From positions 124,001 to 188,000 of the forward strand of contig NZ_JAACFT010000009.1 in NCBI RefSeq assembly GCF_029051685.1: 64,000 bases of DNA, read 5' to 3'. The notes under the pieces are model-generated. The model saw only the letters and a program-made list of their open reading frames with translations, had not been told where the DNA came from and did no database searches. A program made the position numbers and the translations under genes. Origin of the DNA: Bradyrhizobium sp. CSA207. Its GTDB lineage: Bacteria; Pseudomonadota; Alphaproteobacteria; Rhizobiales; Xanthobacteraceae. Numbering within the stretch: position 1 is the first letter of the stretch; every line of letters starts with the position of its first letter. Below are positions 29,592 through 38,014 of the stretch, piece by piece.

Positions 29592-29935
29592 TGCAATGGT
29601 TCGGCCCGCCGAACATGAAGCCAGCCACGCTCGATGCCGAACTGGACGTCCGCACTGGTGGCCACTTCCGGATCAGCTTCACGCGCGATGATGGCGAGTA
29701 TTTTGAAGCTCGTGGGAGCTATCGCGAGGTGGTGCCGAACGAACGGCTGGTCTTCACCTGGGCCTGGCATTCGACGCCGGAACGCGAGTCGCTGGTGACG
29801 ATCTCGCTCAAGCCCGACAGCGCCGGCACGCTGATGGTGTTCCATCACGCCCAGTTCTTCGACGAGACCGCACGCGACAACCATCAACTCGGCTGGAGTT
29901 CGTCCTTCGACAAGCTCGACGCCTTCATCGCCTGA
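29456..29935 (+). CDS. SRPBCC (AHSA1-like) domain protein
   Basis: A 159-residue START-like hydrophobic-pocket protein: LTLTRRLRARPEKVYAAWTQAEQLMQWFGPP is the AHSA1 N-terminal signature, and the C-terminal helix reads GWSSSFDKLDAFIA. Family members are co-transcribed with ArsR-type regulators and probably bind small lipophilic ligands. It overlaps the regulator gene and is followed by DUF899, so the three form one operon. Confidence 0.92.
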   Translation: MAAAAVNADPRANERPTERPSLTLTRRLRARPEKVYAAWTQAEQLMQWFGPPNMKPATLDAELDVRTGGHFRISFTRDDGEYFEARGSYREVVPNERLVFTWAWHSTPERESLVTISLKPDSAGTLMVFHHAQFFDETARDNHQLGWSSSFDKLDAFIA

Positions 29936-29955
29936 TCCCTGCAAAGGAGGATATC

Positions 29956-30693
29956 ATGCAACAGCATCAGATCGTCTCGCGTGAGCAATGGATTGCAGCC
30001 CGCAAGGCCCATCTGGCCCATGAGAAGGAGTTGACACAAGCGCGCGAGCGGCTCGCCGAAGAGCGCCGCGCATTGCCATGGGTCAAGGTGGACAAGAGCT
30101 ACGTCTTCGACGGGCCGAACGGCAAGGTGGAGTTCGGCGATCTCTTCAAGGGGCGCCCTCAGCTCGTCGTTCAGCATGTGATGTTTGCGTCCGATTGGGA
30201 CGCTGCCTGCAAGAGCTGCTCGTTCTGGGCCGATGGTTATGAGCGCATGGTGCCGCATCTGGCCGCGCGCGATACCAGCGTGGTCGCGGTCTCGCTGGCG
30301 CCGGTCGCAAAGCTCGAAGCCTTCAAGAAGCGGATGGGCTGGAGCTTCGACTGGGTCTCCTCAGGGAGCAGCAGTTTCAATCAGGATTACGGCGTGACGT
30401 TCTCGCCTGAGCAGATCGCCACCGGCAAGCCGATGTACAATTTCGGCACCACGCGCATCTATGGCCCCGAGCTTCCCGGCATCAGCGTATTCTACCGCAA
30501 TGAGGCTGGCGAGGTCTTCCACACCTACTCATGCTTCGCCCGCGGCCTCGACATGATGAACGCCGCCTATCAATACCTCGACCTGACGCCGCTCGGCCGC
30601 CATGAAGAGGGTCTGCCCTACCCGATGGATTGGGTCCGCCTGCGCGACCAATACGAACCGCAGGCGGCAAAGGGTTCGTGCTGCCACGGGTGA
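29956..30693 (+). CDS. DUF899 family thioredoxin-like protein
   Basis: A 245-residue protein. RERLAEERRALPWVKVDKSYVFDGPNGKVEFGDLFKGRPQLVVQHVMF is the DUF899 opening. CKSCSFWADGY follows the position of a thioredoxin active site, and the C-terminus ends GSCCHG. Members are related to the thioredoxin fold but their activity is not established. AAAGGAGG lies ahead of the ATG. Third gene of the ArsR operon. Confidence 0.92.
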   Translation: MQQHQIVSREQWIAARKAHLAHEKELTQARERLAEERRALPWVKVDKSYVFDGPNGKVEFGDLFKGRPQLVVQHVMFASDWDAACKSCSFWADGYERMVPHLAARDTSVVAVSLAPVAKLEAFKKRMGWSFDWVSSGSSSFNQDYGVTFSPEQIATGKPMYNFGTTRIYGPELPGISVFYRNEAGEVFHTYSCFARGLDMMNAAYQYLDLTPLGRHEEGLPYPMDWVRLRDQYEPQAAKGSCCHG

Positions 30694-30725
30694 GTTGTCG
30701 GGCCCGCTAGGTCCACACCAACAGC

Positions 30726-30828
30726 GTCATCGCCCGACTTGATCGGGCGATCCAGTATTCCAGAGGCCGCGCTATGATACGGAAAGGCCGCGGCGTACTG
30801 GATTCCCCGCCTTCGCGGGGAATGACAG
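30726..30828. repeat. intergenic palindromic repeat, family 1, copy C
   Basis: CATCGCCCGACTTGATCGGGCGATCCAGTA on one side (written here as two short pieces: CGCCCGACTTGATCGGGCG, then ATCCAGTA) and GCCGCGGCGTACTGGATTCC with CCCGCCTTCGCGGGG on the other. Inverted relative to copy A. Confidence 0.75.
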
Positions 30829-30905
30829 GGGTAGTTGACGCGGCGGCGTAATCTGCAGCCTGCCTTACCGCTTCGCATCGGCCTGCTCGGTGCCGTTGCA
30901 CGAGA

Positions 30906-32108
30906 TCAACATCGTGTAGGGCCGCGCGTTGCCGGCGATGTCGGTGGTCTTGAGCCGCCCTTCGGCTCCGCGGTCTGGTACGGCACCACGGAATTGTCGA
31001 GGAAGTCGCGCAGCGCGCCGGTCTTGATGGCGAAGTTGATGTTCTCCGGAATGTTGCCGGTCGCAGCGGCGATGCGCAGTACGGGGATCTTTGCGGTGAC
31101 CACGCCCACGATCTGACCGGTGGTGTCGAACAGCGGGCCGCCGCTGTTGCCGGGCTGCACCGGCGCGCTGATTTGCAGGAAACGCGAATCGTTGCGCATG
31201 CCGCTGAGCGAGCTGACGATGCCGGTGGTCACGGTGAAATCCGAGGTTAGCAGGCCGTGGAAGGGAAAGCCGATCGCGATGACGGAATCGCCGGAGCGGA
31301 TCGAACGGTCGCGGATCCGGGCAAAGTCCTTGAACGTGGTGGTCGACGGCGCCTGCAACAGAGCGAGGTCGTTGTTGGCATCGCTCGACACGACGCGCAG
31401 CACCATCGCGGCCTCGCCGGTGAGGTTACCCTTGATGTCGCCAACACAGCCGTCGATCACATGGTTGTTGGTGACGACGTGCCCGTTGGCACTTACCACG
31501 AAACCGGTGCCGCTCTTCCCCCTGCCAGGTTTGCTGGCAGCCGGCGGCGCCTGTTTGTCCGGAGCAGCCTGCGGCTTGGCGGCAACTTTCGTAAAATCGC
31601 CGGCTTTGTCCAGCCCGTCGGCCTTGACTCGAGCCACGCAATTGGTGACCGCGGCGACCAAAGGTGCAGTCGATGTCAGACTGAATTGAAATGGCGTGCC
31701 TCTTGCCACCGCCACCATCAGGCTCGCCTTCTGAAACGCACGAGCGACGGTCGTAGGCAGAACCGCTGAGACCATGACCTCGGAAAACGCCGTCGCGAAG
31801 AGCCTTGCCTCGGCCTGACCATCGAAGGTCACGTCGATCGTCAGATTCTCGCCCTTCTTGAAACGAAACGCTGGATTGGCAAAGCCCAGCAGCCACGCAT
31901 TGTTTGAATCCTGGCCTACAAGCAAAGTTACGCCGTTGGCGTAGGGCGTGCTCGCGGCGCAATGGGAGAACGCGCCGGTCGAATCATTAGTATACGCGCC
32001 ACCGTTCCAGTTGCCGACATGGATGGTGCCGAAAGGCCCCGCCGCATGGACGAGCCCGGCGAGCACCGCCTGGAAAACAAACGCAACCACAATTGACTTA
32101 AGCCACAT
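30906..32108 (-). CDS. secreted trypsin-like serine protease, frameshifted C-terminus
   Basis: A 400-codon frame with a signal peptide (SIVVAFVFQAVLAGLVHAAG), an N-terminal domain of unknown type, an Ala/Pro/Lys linker (about 180-200) and an S1C/DegP-like protease domain: GTGFVVSANGHVVTNNHVID (His), DANNDLALLQ (Asp) and PVQPGNSGGPLFD (Ser). After VPYQTAEPKG the frame degenerates to SRPPTSPATRGP and stops at 30906. In the neighbouring frame the sequence continues sensibly as LKTTDIAGNARPYTMLISC..ADAKR to TAA at 30865, so about one base has been lost near 30955-30962. The catalytic triad is intact, so the protease may still work. Confidence 0.85.
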   Translation of the reverse strand: MWLKSIVVAFVFQAVLAGLVHAAGPFGTIHVGNWNGGAYTNDSTGAFSHCAASTPYANGVTLLVGQDSNNAWLLGFANPAFRFKKGENLTIDVTFDGQAEARLFATAFSEVMVSAVLPTTVARAFQKASLMVAVARGTPFQFSLTSTAPLVAAVTNCVARVKADGLDKAGDFTKVAAKPQAAPDKQAPPAASKPGRGKSGTGFVVSANGHVVTNNHVIDGCVGDIKGNLTGEAAMVLRVVSSDANNDLALLQAPSTTTFKDFARIRDRSIRSGDSVIAIGFPFHGLLTSDFTVTTGIVSSLSGMRNDSRFLQISAPVQPGNSGGPLFDTTGQIVGVVTAKIPVLRIAAATGNIPENINFAIKTGALRDFLDNSVVPYQTAEPKGGSRPPTSPATRGPTRC

Positions 32109-32221
32109 ACGAGCCCCCGGGAATGTTTTGATGCTATCTTATCCAGGGCAAGACAGGTTGCGCAACCGGCAGTTGTTTGCCCCTGGCAACGTCTCCTTAC
32201 CGCACCTTCGACCTTGTCTTT

Positions 32222-32255
32222 ACTTTGCAATCCTATATACTTTGCAATACAAAGT
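32222..32255. promoter_or_regulatory. operator: half-site plus palindrome before the membrane protein/winged-helix operon
   Basis: A half-site ACTTTGCAA at 32222-32230 and a full palindrome ACTTTGCAATACAAAGT at 32239-32255, spaced 17 bp apart. A possible -10 element (TATACT) overlaps the palindrome. The same palindrome, including the following GACG, recurs at 33309-33325. Confidence 0.7.
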
Positions 32256-32307
32256 GACGGGATAGGCGATCTCGAAAGCATGGGCGGAGCGGGGCTTGGC
32301 GTTGCCA

Positions 32308-32925
32308 ATGCGTGATCTCGACAAGGCACTGGCCGACATCGTAGCGATCCGAAGCCAGATCGCGGCCGGCACCGCGTTCCGCGGCTACGGCCCGGCGACG
32401 ATGGCTGCAACCGGCGCGGTCGCGCTCGTTACCGCGGTGCTGCAATTCTGGCTGCTCGGCGATCCCACCAGCGAGCCGCTCGGCTTCTTTTTCGGCTGGT
32501 TCATCGCCGCCGCACTTTCCGGCCTGATCATCGGGATCGAGATGCGCGCGCGTTCGCGCCGCCATCATTCCGGTCTCGCCGATGCGATGATCCACCAGGC
32601 GGTCGAGCAGTTCCTCCCCGCCGGCGTCGCCGGCGTCCTGCTCGCGGTGGTGATGTGGAAGTTCGCGGCCGAGACTCTATGGCTGCTGCCTGGCCTGTGG
32701 CAGATCCTGGTTTCGCTCGGCATTTTCGCCTCCGTCCGCTCGCTGCCGCGCACGGTCGCGCTTGCCGGCGCCTGGTATTTCATTTCGGGCTTTGCCGTGG
32801 TGGTGCTGGCAAGCGCGACCCATACGCTGTCGCCATGGACCATGGGCCTGCCCTTCGTGATCGGCCAGTCGGTGATGGCGGCCATTTTGTATTTCGCGTC
32901 CGGAGACAACGATGTCGAAGACTGA
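32308..32925 (+). CDS. conserved six-segment membrane protein
   Basis: A 205-residue protein. After a polar N-terminal helix (RDLDKALADIVAIRSQIAAGTAFRGYG) come about six hydrophobic segments, among them AATGAVALVTAVLQFWLLG, LGFFFGWFIAAALSGLIIG, GVAGVLLAVVMW and GAWYFISGFAVVVLAS. Function not recognised. ATG 32308 is chosen over a TTG at 32296. Its last codons overlap the regulator gene by 14 bp, so the two are co-translated; a palindromic operator lies 50 bp upstream. Confidence 0.75.
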   Translation: MRDLDKALADIVAIRSQIAAGTAFRGYGPATMAATGAVALVTAVLQFWLLGDPTSEPLGFFFGWFIAAALSGLIIGIEMRARSRRHHSGLADAMIHQAVEQFLPAGVAGVLLAVVMWKFAAETLWLLPGLWQILVSLGIFASVRSLPRTVALAGAWYFISGFAVVVLASATHTLSPWTMGLPFVIGQSVMAAILYFASGDNDVED

Positions 32926-33286
32926 CAGCGCGCCGTTTTCCTATCAGGGGCTCGACCGCGTCATTCACGAGAAGGCGAGGCTCGGGCTTCTGACCTCGCT
33001 GATGGCGCATCCGAAAGGGCTGGCGTTCGCCGATCTCAAGCAGCTTTGCGGCCTCACCGACGGCAATCTCAGCCGGCATCTCGCCGTCCTCCAGGACGCC
33101 GGCCTCGTCGAGGTGACCAAGGGCTATGAGGGCAACCGTCCGCACACCACCTGCCGCCTGACCAAGGCCGGCCGCCGCCGCTTCCTCGACTATCTCGCCG
33201 TGCTCGAGCGCCTGGTCCGCGACGCCGCCAAGGCCGCCGGCCGCGAGGCGCCGCCGCTCGGCCGGCTCGGCATGCTCTCGACCTGA
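32912..33286 (+). CDS. winged-helix transcriptional regulator (HTH_34-like)
   Basis: A 124-residue one-domain regulator: IHEKARLGLLTSLMAHPKGLAFADLKQLCGLTDGNLSRHLAVLQDAGLVEVTKGYEGNRPHTTCRLTKAGRRRFLDYLAVLERL is a MarR/ArsR-type wing with a dimerisation helix. There is no obvious metal or redox site. It overlaps the membrane protein gene upstream. Matching palindromes before that gene and over the start of the next gene suggest that it represses both. Confidence 0.88.
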   Translation: MSKTDSAPFSYQGLDRVIHEKARLGLLTSLMAHPKGLAFADLKQLCGLTDGNLSRHLAVLQDAGLVEVTKGYEGNRPHTTCRLTKAGRRRFLDYLAVLERLVRDAAKAAGREAPPLGRLGMLST

Positions 33287-33308
33287 TCGCCCCCCTTTTT
33301 GACCGGAG

Positions 33309-33325
33309 ACTTTGCAATGCAAAGT
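33309..33325. promoter_or_regulatory. operator palindrome over the UppS-like start codon
   Basis: ACTTTGCAATGCAAAGT; the ATG of the next gene is inside it (33317). It differs from the palindrome at 32239 by one central base and is followed by the same GACG. Confidence 0.7.
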
Positions 33326-34057
33326 GACGTCACGTCCCAGAACCAGAAGCTTCATGTCGGTATCATCATGGACGGCAACGGCCGATGGGCGACACGCCGC
33401 GGCCTGTCGCGCGCACGCGGCCACGAGGCCGGCGTCGAGGCGATCCGCCGCGTCGTCGAGATCGCACCCAAGCAGGGCATCGGCACGCTGACGCTCTACG
33501 CCTTCTCCACCGACAATTGGCGCCGGCCCAAGGCCGAGGTCGCCGCGCTGATGACGCTGTTGCGGTTCTATCTCGCCAACGAGGTGCAGAGCCTGGTGAA
33601 GAACTGCGTGCGCCTGACGGTGATCGGCCGCCGCGACCGGCTGCCTGACGGCATCGCCGCCGCCATCGCGCGTGCCGAAGCCGCCACCGCTCACGGCAGC
33701 ACGCTGCATCTGCGCATCGCCGTCGACTATTCCGCGCGCGATGCCATCCTCAAGGCGGCGGCGAAGGCGGCGGCGCTGACCAACCTGACCCGCGAGGCCT
33801 TTTCGCAGCTCGTCACCGGCGAGGCCGGCTTGCGCGACGTCGACCTCATCATCCGCACCAGCGGCGAGAAACGGCTGTCGGACTTCCTGTTGTGGGAAGG
33901 CGCCTATGCCGAGCTGCACTTCACCGAGCGGATGTGGCCCGAATTCGAGGCGGTCGACCTCGCCGAGGCGCTCGCATCATTTCATGGCCGCGAGCGTCGT
34001 TTCGGCGGCCTGCAGGCGATCATGCCGGAGGAGGTGCCGTCGCTCTCACGAGTGTGA
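33317..34057 (+). CDS. uppS: cis-prenyltransferase, undecaprenyl diphosphate synthase family
   Basis: A 246-residue enzyme that elongates prenyl diphosphates with isopentenyl diphosphate in cis configuration, normally to make the undecaprenyl carrier lipid. VGIIMDGNGRWATRRGLSRARGHEAGVEAIRR carries the catalytic Asp and phosphate-binding residues, LYAFSTDNWRRP the second motif, and DLIIRTSGEKRLSDFLLWEGAYAELHF the metal site. ATG 33317 follows GGAG at eight bases. No cdsA, frr or pyrH neighbours are present, so it is probably a second, regulated copy and not the housekeeping enzyme. Confidence 0.9.
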   Translation: MQSDVTSQNQKLHVGIIMDGNGRWATRRGLSRARGHEAGVEAIRRVVEIAPKQGIGTLTLYAFSTDNWRRPKAEVAALMTLLRFYLANEVQSLVKNCVRLTVIGRRDRLPDGIAAAIARAEAATAHGSTLHLRIAVDYSARDAILKAAAKAAALTNLTREAFSQLVTGEAGLRDVDLIIRTSGEKRLSDFLLWEGAYAELHFTERMWPEFEAVDLAEALASFHGRERRFGGLQAIMPEEVPSLSRV

Positions 34058-34171
34058 TGCTCGGCGTCGGTGTGCCGAAAACTTGAGCAGGCGTATGGCG
34101 TGCCCGAAAACCGCTGCACGTTCCCGCGGATCATGCTCTAGTGGCCTTTCGCGACGGGAGCTTTTCGCAAG

Positions 34172-34657
34172 ATGCGCGCAGTTCTGGACTATTGCACCGG
34201 CGGAACGGAACGGCAGGTCACGGCCGGCACGCTCATCATCACCGAGGGTGGTACCACCGGTCACCTCTATGTGTTGATGCAAGGCAAGCTCGAAGTGCTC
34301 AAGGGCGAGATGGTGGTCGCAATTGTCACGGAGCCCGGCGCGGTGCTCGGTGAGATGTCGGTGTTGTTGGGACAGCCGCACACGGCGACGGTGCGGGCCT
34401 GCTCCGACTCGATCGTCTACGAATTCGAGGATGCCGCCTCGGTCCTCAAGCGCGAGCCTGAGGTTGCGCTGCTGATCGCGCGCCTGCTGGCGCAGCGGCT
34501 CAACGTCGCCAACACCTATCTCGCCGATCTCAAGCGGCAATATGCCGGCCACGGCACGCATCTGGCGATGGTCGGCGAGGTGCTCCAGAGCATGATCAAC
34601 CTGCCGCCGCTTGAGGTCTCGCCAGGCTCGGATCGGGAATCCGATCCAAGAATGTAA
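34172..34657 (+). CDS. cyclic-nucleotide-binding domain protein (no DNA-binding domain)
   Basis: A 161-residue protein made of one Crp-like cNMP-binding barrel: TAGTLIITEGGTTGHLYVLMQGKLEVLKG and PGAVLGEMSVLLGQPHTATVRA (phosphate-binding cassette with the conserved Arg replaced in part), then a C-terminal helix region LLIARLLAQRLNVANTYLADL. It lacks the helix-turn-helix of Crp/Fnr proteins, so it may sense a nucleotide and act on a partner. Its 3' end overlaps the convergent metallophosphoesterase gene by 62 bp. Confidence 0.88.
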   Translation: MRAVLDYCTGGTERQVTAGTLIITEGGTTGHLYVLMQGKLEVLKGEMVVAIVTEPGAVLGEMSVLLGQPHTATVRACSDSIVYEFEDAASVLKREPEVALLIARLLAQRLNVANTYLADLKRQYAGHGTHLAMVGEVLQSMINLPPLEVSPGSDRESDPRM

Positions 34658-35423
34658 GCCAGTCCGGCGCAGCCGCGACCGGCAAAGCGGGCCGCTTCAG
34701 GGGCGCGCTGAGATCGATCCACTGCGCTTCGCCCGCCGCCAGCCAGAACGCTTGGTCCGCCTCGAGATCCAGTACGATATGGGTCGGCGGCCGGCCGGGT
34801 TGCAGGCCGGCATTGACGACCCAGGTCGGGCCGAGCCGGTCGAACCAGGAGCCGTCCTTGATGAAGGGCGATTGATGGACATGGCCCGAGATCACCAGCG
34901 ATGGCTGATACTGCATGATCCACTGCACCAGCTCGACATCGCCGAAGAAGCGCTTGCCGCCCCAGCTCGTCGGCGAATCCGCCGGCGGCGCGTGATGCGC
35001 CCAGATCCATCGCTGCGGCCGGTTGATCGAGGCATCGCGAAGCTGGTCGGTGAGACGCTGCTTGACCAGCGGACCGTCCCACCAGGGGCACACTGTGAAC
35101 AGCGTATCGCCGATGGTGCAGCTGTCGCCGTCGCAGGCGATCCCGAGCTCCCGCACCTCCGAGATCCAGCGCGAGACTTTCTCGCCTTCCGTATTGCGCT
35201 CGTCGAGATCGTGATTGCCGGAGCAGAGGATGACCCGCGTCCGGGCGGCGAGCAGCGCAAGGTACTTTTTCACCACCACGATCTGGGCGCGAAAATCCAC
35301 CATCGAGCCGATGTCGAGCGCATCGCCGGCGAAGATCACGAGGTCGAATTGCGGCGCCGCGCTGACCAGCCAGTCGAACTGCGGCAGTGAGTAATGCAGG
35401 TCGGCGACGACCAGGCAGCGCAT
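34596..35423 (-). CDS. metallophosphoesterase
   Basis: A calcineurin-like phosphoesterase of 275 residues from ATG 35423 (an upstream ATG at 35468 would add 15). Motifs in order: VADLHYS (D-x-H), FAGDALD, SGNHDLDERN, WAHHAPPAD and ISGHVHQSP, together the full two-metal site. Substrate unknown. It is convergent with the cNMP-binding gene and divergent from the Tag-like gene. Confidence 0.9.
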   Translation of the reverse strand: MRCLVVADLHYSLPQFDWLVSAAPQFDLVIFAGDALDIGSMVDFRAQIVVVKKYLALLAARTRVILCSGNHDLDERNTEGEKVSRWISEVRELGIACDGDSCTIGDTLFTVCPWWDGPLVKQRLTDQLRDASINRPQRWIWAHHAPPADSPTSWGGKRFFGDVELVQWIMQYQPSLVISGHVHQSPFIKDGSWFDRLGPTWVVNAGLQPGRPPTHIVLDLEADQAFWLAAGEAQWIDLSAPLKRPALPVAAAPDWLTFLDRIPDPSLARPQAAAG

Positions 35424-35627
35424 GGAAAAATCCGTGAGCGAGAGATTGAAAATGTTTGGGAATTGCAAAATGTTCTAAGCAAGGAGCAGACCAGCATGCC
35501 CGCCCCTTGGCAATCCGATCGGGCAAGCATGCTCCTGCGCGCTCCCACGCGCAAGTGCCTGACGCCGCAGGGCTGGACCGGGTCATCGAATTCTGATGTC
35601 GTGGTCCATCCCCAACGCGGTGATCGC

Positions 35628-36314
35628 ATGATCTCCTTCAAGACCGTTCGCACCCGCGCCGAGAAGCGCAAGGGCGGGCCCAAGGCACTCGAAAAGCTGA
35701 TGCCGGCAAAGCCCGATTTGAAGCGGCTGGCCAGGCTCGGCGACGATCGCATCCTGGCCGAGATGACCAGGCGGGTGTTTTGCGCGGGATTTGCCTGGAG
35801 CGTAATCGACGCAAAATGGGACGGTTTCGAGGGCGCCTTCCTGCGCTTTGAGCCGGCCAGGCTCAGCTTCCAGCCCGAGGATTATTGGGAAGGCCTGCTG
35901 CGCGACGCGCGCATCGTGCGCAACGGCGCCAAGATCATGTCGGTGCGCGACAACGCCGCCTTTGTCCAGGACATCGCAAAGGAGCACGGCAGCTTCGGCA
36001 GGTTTCTGGCGAAGTGGCCGTCGTCCGACGAAATCGGCCTGCTCGACCTTCTGGCCAAGCGTGGCAGCCGGCTCGGGGGCAACACGGGCCAGATGCTGCT
36101 GCGCTTCGTCGGCTGGGACGGCTTCGTCACGTCGAAGGACGTCGTCGCTTGCCTGCGCGAGGCCGGCCTCGACATCGCCGAGGAGGTCAAATCGAAGGGC
36201 GATCTCGCCAGGGTGCAGGCGCAGTTCAACGCCTGGGCCGAGGAGACCGGACTGCCCTACACGCATTTGTCGCGCATCTGCGCGCTGTCGGTTGGCGAGA
36301 ACCGGGAAGAATAG
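35628..36314 (+). CDS. DNA-3-methyladenine glycosylase I (Tag)-like protein
   Basis: A 228-residue protein related to Tag, a base-excision glycosylase removing 3-methyladenine. RRVFCAGFAWSVIDAKWDGFEGAFLRFEP and LLRDARIVRNGAKIMSVRDNAAFV correspond to the substrate-pocket and HhH helices of the family. The zinc-binding Cys/His cluster of classical Tag is not evident, so activity should be treated as family-level inference. ATG 35628 is used; the open frame upstream overlaps the divergent gene. Confidence 0.72.
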   Translation: MISFKTVRTRAEKRKGGPKALEKLMPAKPDLKRLARLGDDRILAEMTRRVFCAGFAWSVIDAKWDGFEGAFLRFEPARLSFQPEDYWEGLLRDARIVRNGAKIMSVRDNAAFVQDIAKEHGSFGRFLAKWPSSDEIGLLDLLAKRGSRLGGNTGQMLLRFVGWDGFVTSKDVVACLREAGLDIAEEVKSKGDLARVQAQFNAWAEETGLPYTHLSRICALSVGENREE

Positions 36315-36330
36315 CGAGGAGAGTAACGGA

Positions 36331-37068
36331 GTGACGCTCATGGCAGGTGAATTGGAAGGCAAGGTTGCCGTCGTCACGGGGGCTGCGTCGGGCATTGGAC
36401 TGGCCAGCACCGAGGCGATGCTGGCCGCCGGCGCGCGCGTGGCGACGGTCGACCGCGACGGTGCGGCATTGAAGGCACTCCACGGCAAGCACGGCGATGC
36501 CGTGATCCCGCTCGTCATCGACCTCCTTGATCCCACGGATTGCGCCACGCTGCTGCCGAGAGTCTTGGAGACCGCCGGCCGGCTCGACATCCTGCACGCC
36601 AATGCGGGCGCCTATGTCGGCGGCGACCTCGTCGATGCCGACGGCACTGCGATCGACCGGATGCTGAACCTGAACATCAATGTCGTGATGAAGAATGTGC
36701 GCGACGTGCTGCCCCACATGATCGAACGCCGGACCGGCGACGTCATCGTCACGAGCTCGCTGGCGGCCCATTTTCCAACGCCGTGGGAGCCGGTCTATGC
36801 GTCGTCCAAATGGGCGATCAATTGCTTCGTCCAGACCGTGCGGCGTCAGGTCTGCAAGCACGGCATCCGCGTCGGGTCGGTGTCGCCCGGTCCCGTCATC
36901 ACCGCGCTGCTCGCGGACTGGCCGCCTGAGAAGCTCAAGGAGGCCCGGGACTCGGGCAGCCTGCTGGAAGCCGGCGAGGTCGCCGACGTCGTGATGTTCA
37001 TGCTGACGCGGCCGCGCAGCATGACGATTCGCGATGTCGTCATGCTGCCGACCAATTTCGATCTCTAG
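36331..37068 (+). CDS. short-chain dehydrogenase/reductase
   Basis: A 245-residue SDR. The cofactor motif TGAASGIG is near residue 18, DILHANAG replaces the common NNAG, and YASSKWA supplies the catalytic Tyr and Lys, with Ser in VTSSLAA. An AGGAG sits at good distance before GTG 36331; ATG 36340 is an alternative three codons on. It follows the Tag-like gene by 16 bp and is probably in the same transcript. Polyol or alcohol oxidation is likely but the substrate is unknown. Confidence 0.92.
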   Translation: MTLMAGELEGKVAVVTGAASGIGLASTEAMLAAGARVATVDRDGAALKALHGKHGDAVIPLVIDLLDPTDCATLLPRVLETAGRLDILHANAGAYVGGDLVDADGTAIDRMLNLNINVVMKNVRDVLPHMIERRTGDVIVTSSLAAHFPTPWEPVYASSKWAINCFVQTVRRQVCKHGIRVGSVSPGPVITALLADWPPEKLKEARDSGSLLEAGEVADVVMFMLTRPRSMTIRDVVMLPTNFDL

Positions 37069-37282
37069 CGCGCTGGCGCCGGAGCGCCAAAATGATGTGC
37101 ATGGTGTGGCGACCTCGCGCCGAAGCTGCGGCAGGCGCGATTCGTCATCACGAAATGCATTTCGGCGGAACATTTGTGCGCAGCATCCGTTCGGGAGTTT
37201 GAGCCAGGCGAACACAAGCGCAGGGAACGCCTGCTCTGGCCCAAGCCAACGAAACCCGAAAATCACAAAAACGGAGCAGCCC

Positions 37283-37576
37283 ATGAAGCTAACATCCACG
37301 CAGGTCAAGCAGACCGTCAATCAACTCGGCGCTCAGGTGCTGCCCGACGAGCATCCCGCCATGCCCCAGCTCAGCAGCATGTTCGGCGAGCACACGTTCT
37401 TTGTCGATGAGTCAGGACTCAAGGTTGTCGAACCCACCCCATCGCCCGCGACGGACCGTCAGAGCGGCGAAGTTGTCAGTCTCGCCAACTGGGCCGATTC
37501 GGACCTGACGCGCCTGACGGCGCATGAGCCCGAGCCGACCGGTGTGATCGTGGTGTTCGAGCAAATGAAGCACTGA
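37283..37576 (+). CDS. conserved hypothetical protein, 97 aa
   Basis: The start ATG 37283 lies after ACGGAGCAG. The protein is acidic and soluble, with QLSSMFGEHTFFVDESGLKVVEP and a C-terminus VVSLANWADSDLTRLTAHEPEP. No family recognised. The last 132 bases (37445-37576) occur again, with a single base difference, at 43662-43793, fused to a broken recombinase gene. Confidence 0.7.
   Translation: MKLTSTQVKQTVNQLGAQVLPDEHPAMPQLSSMFGEHTFFVDESGLKVVEPTPSPATDRQSGEVVSLANWADSDLTRLTAHEPEPTGVIVVFEQMKH
37445..37576 (+). repeat. 132-bp direct duplication, copy 1 (3' end of the 97-aa gene)
   Basis: Identical to 43662-43793 over 132 bp except T for C within GTTGTCAGTCTCGCC. The match begins at CCCGCGACGG and ends exactly with the stop codon TGA; sequences on both sides differ. 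Confidence 0.95.
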
Positions 37577-38014
37577 CGCCACCAGGGCGTGTAAAGCTGG
37601 CGGTCAGTCGTGGTAAAATCGGCCAAAGGACCTCCGGGCTAAGCACCTTCGCAAGATCGGCGGCCATTGAGAGACGCTCGCCAGCCAATGGCGCGGAGCT
37701 TTTTTCAGCCACCCGGCGCGCGCAATGCGCGCCGGGGAATCATTGCGATGGTTCTGAAGGTCCGCATCAGATGCGTGGCTGACGATGTGCACCTCCATGG
37801 TGCGATCCGGATTTCGAGGGCCACTGCAAACGTCGGTTGAACGCGGGTAACCGACAAAGACCAGCCGCCATTGCGGGCAAAGCCAAGCGGGCTCAAAACG
37901 TCAGCGCTGAAATCAACGTGATGGACATCACAGCGAGTCTCCGCGCGACAATCTAGTTCTTACACCGTCGGGACGGGGGATGATCCTTACGCCTCGTAAA
38001 CGGGAGACTGGACA
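37577..38014. other. gene-free stretch with decayed intergenic sequence
   Basis: Short frames only. A hairpin GGCGCGCGCAATGCGCGCC lies near 37717. The part 37820-37900 resembles sequence often seen between genes in this group, but I cannot assign it. No gene called. Confidence 0.4.
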
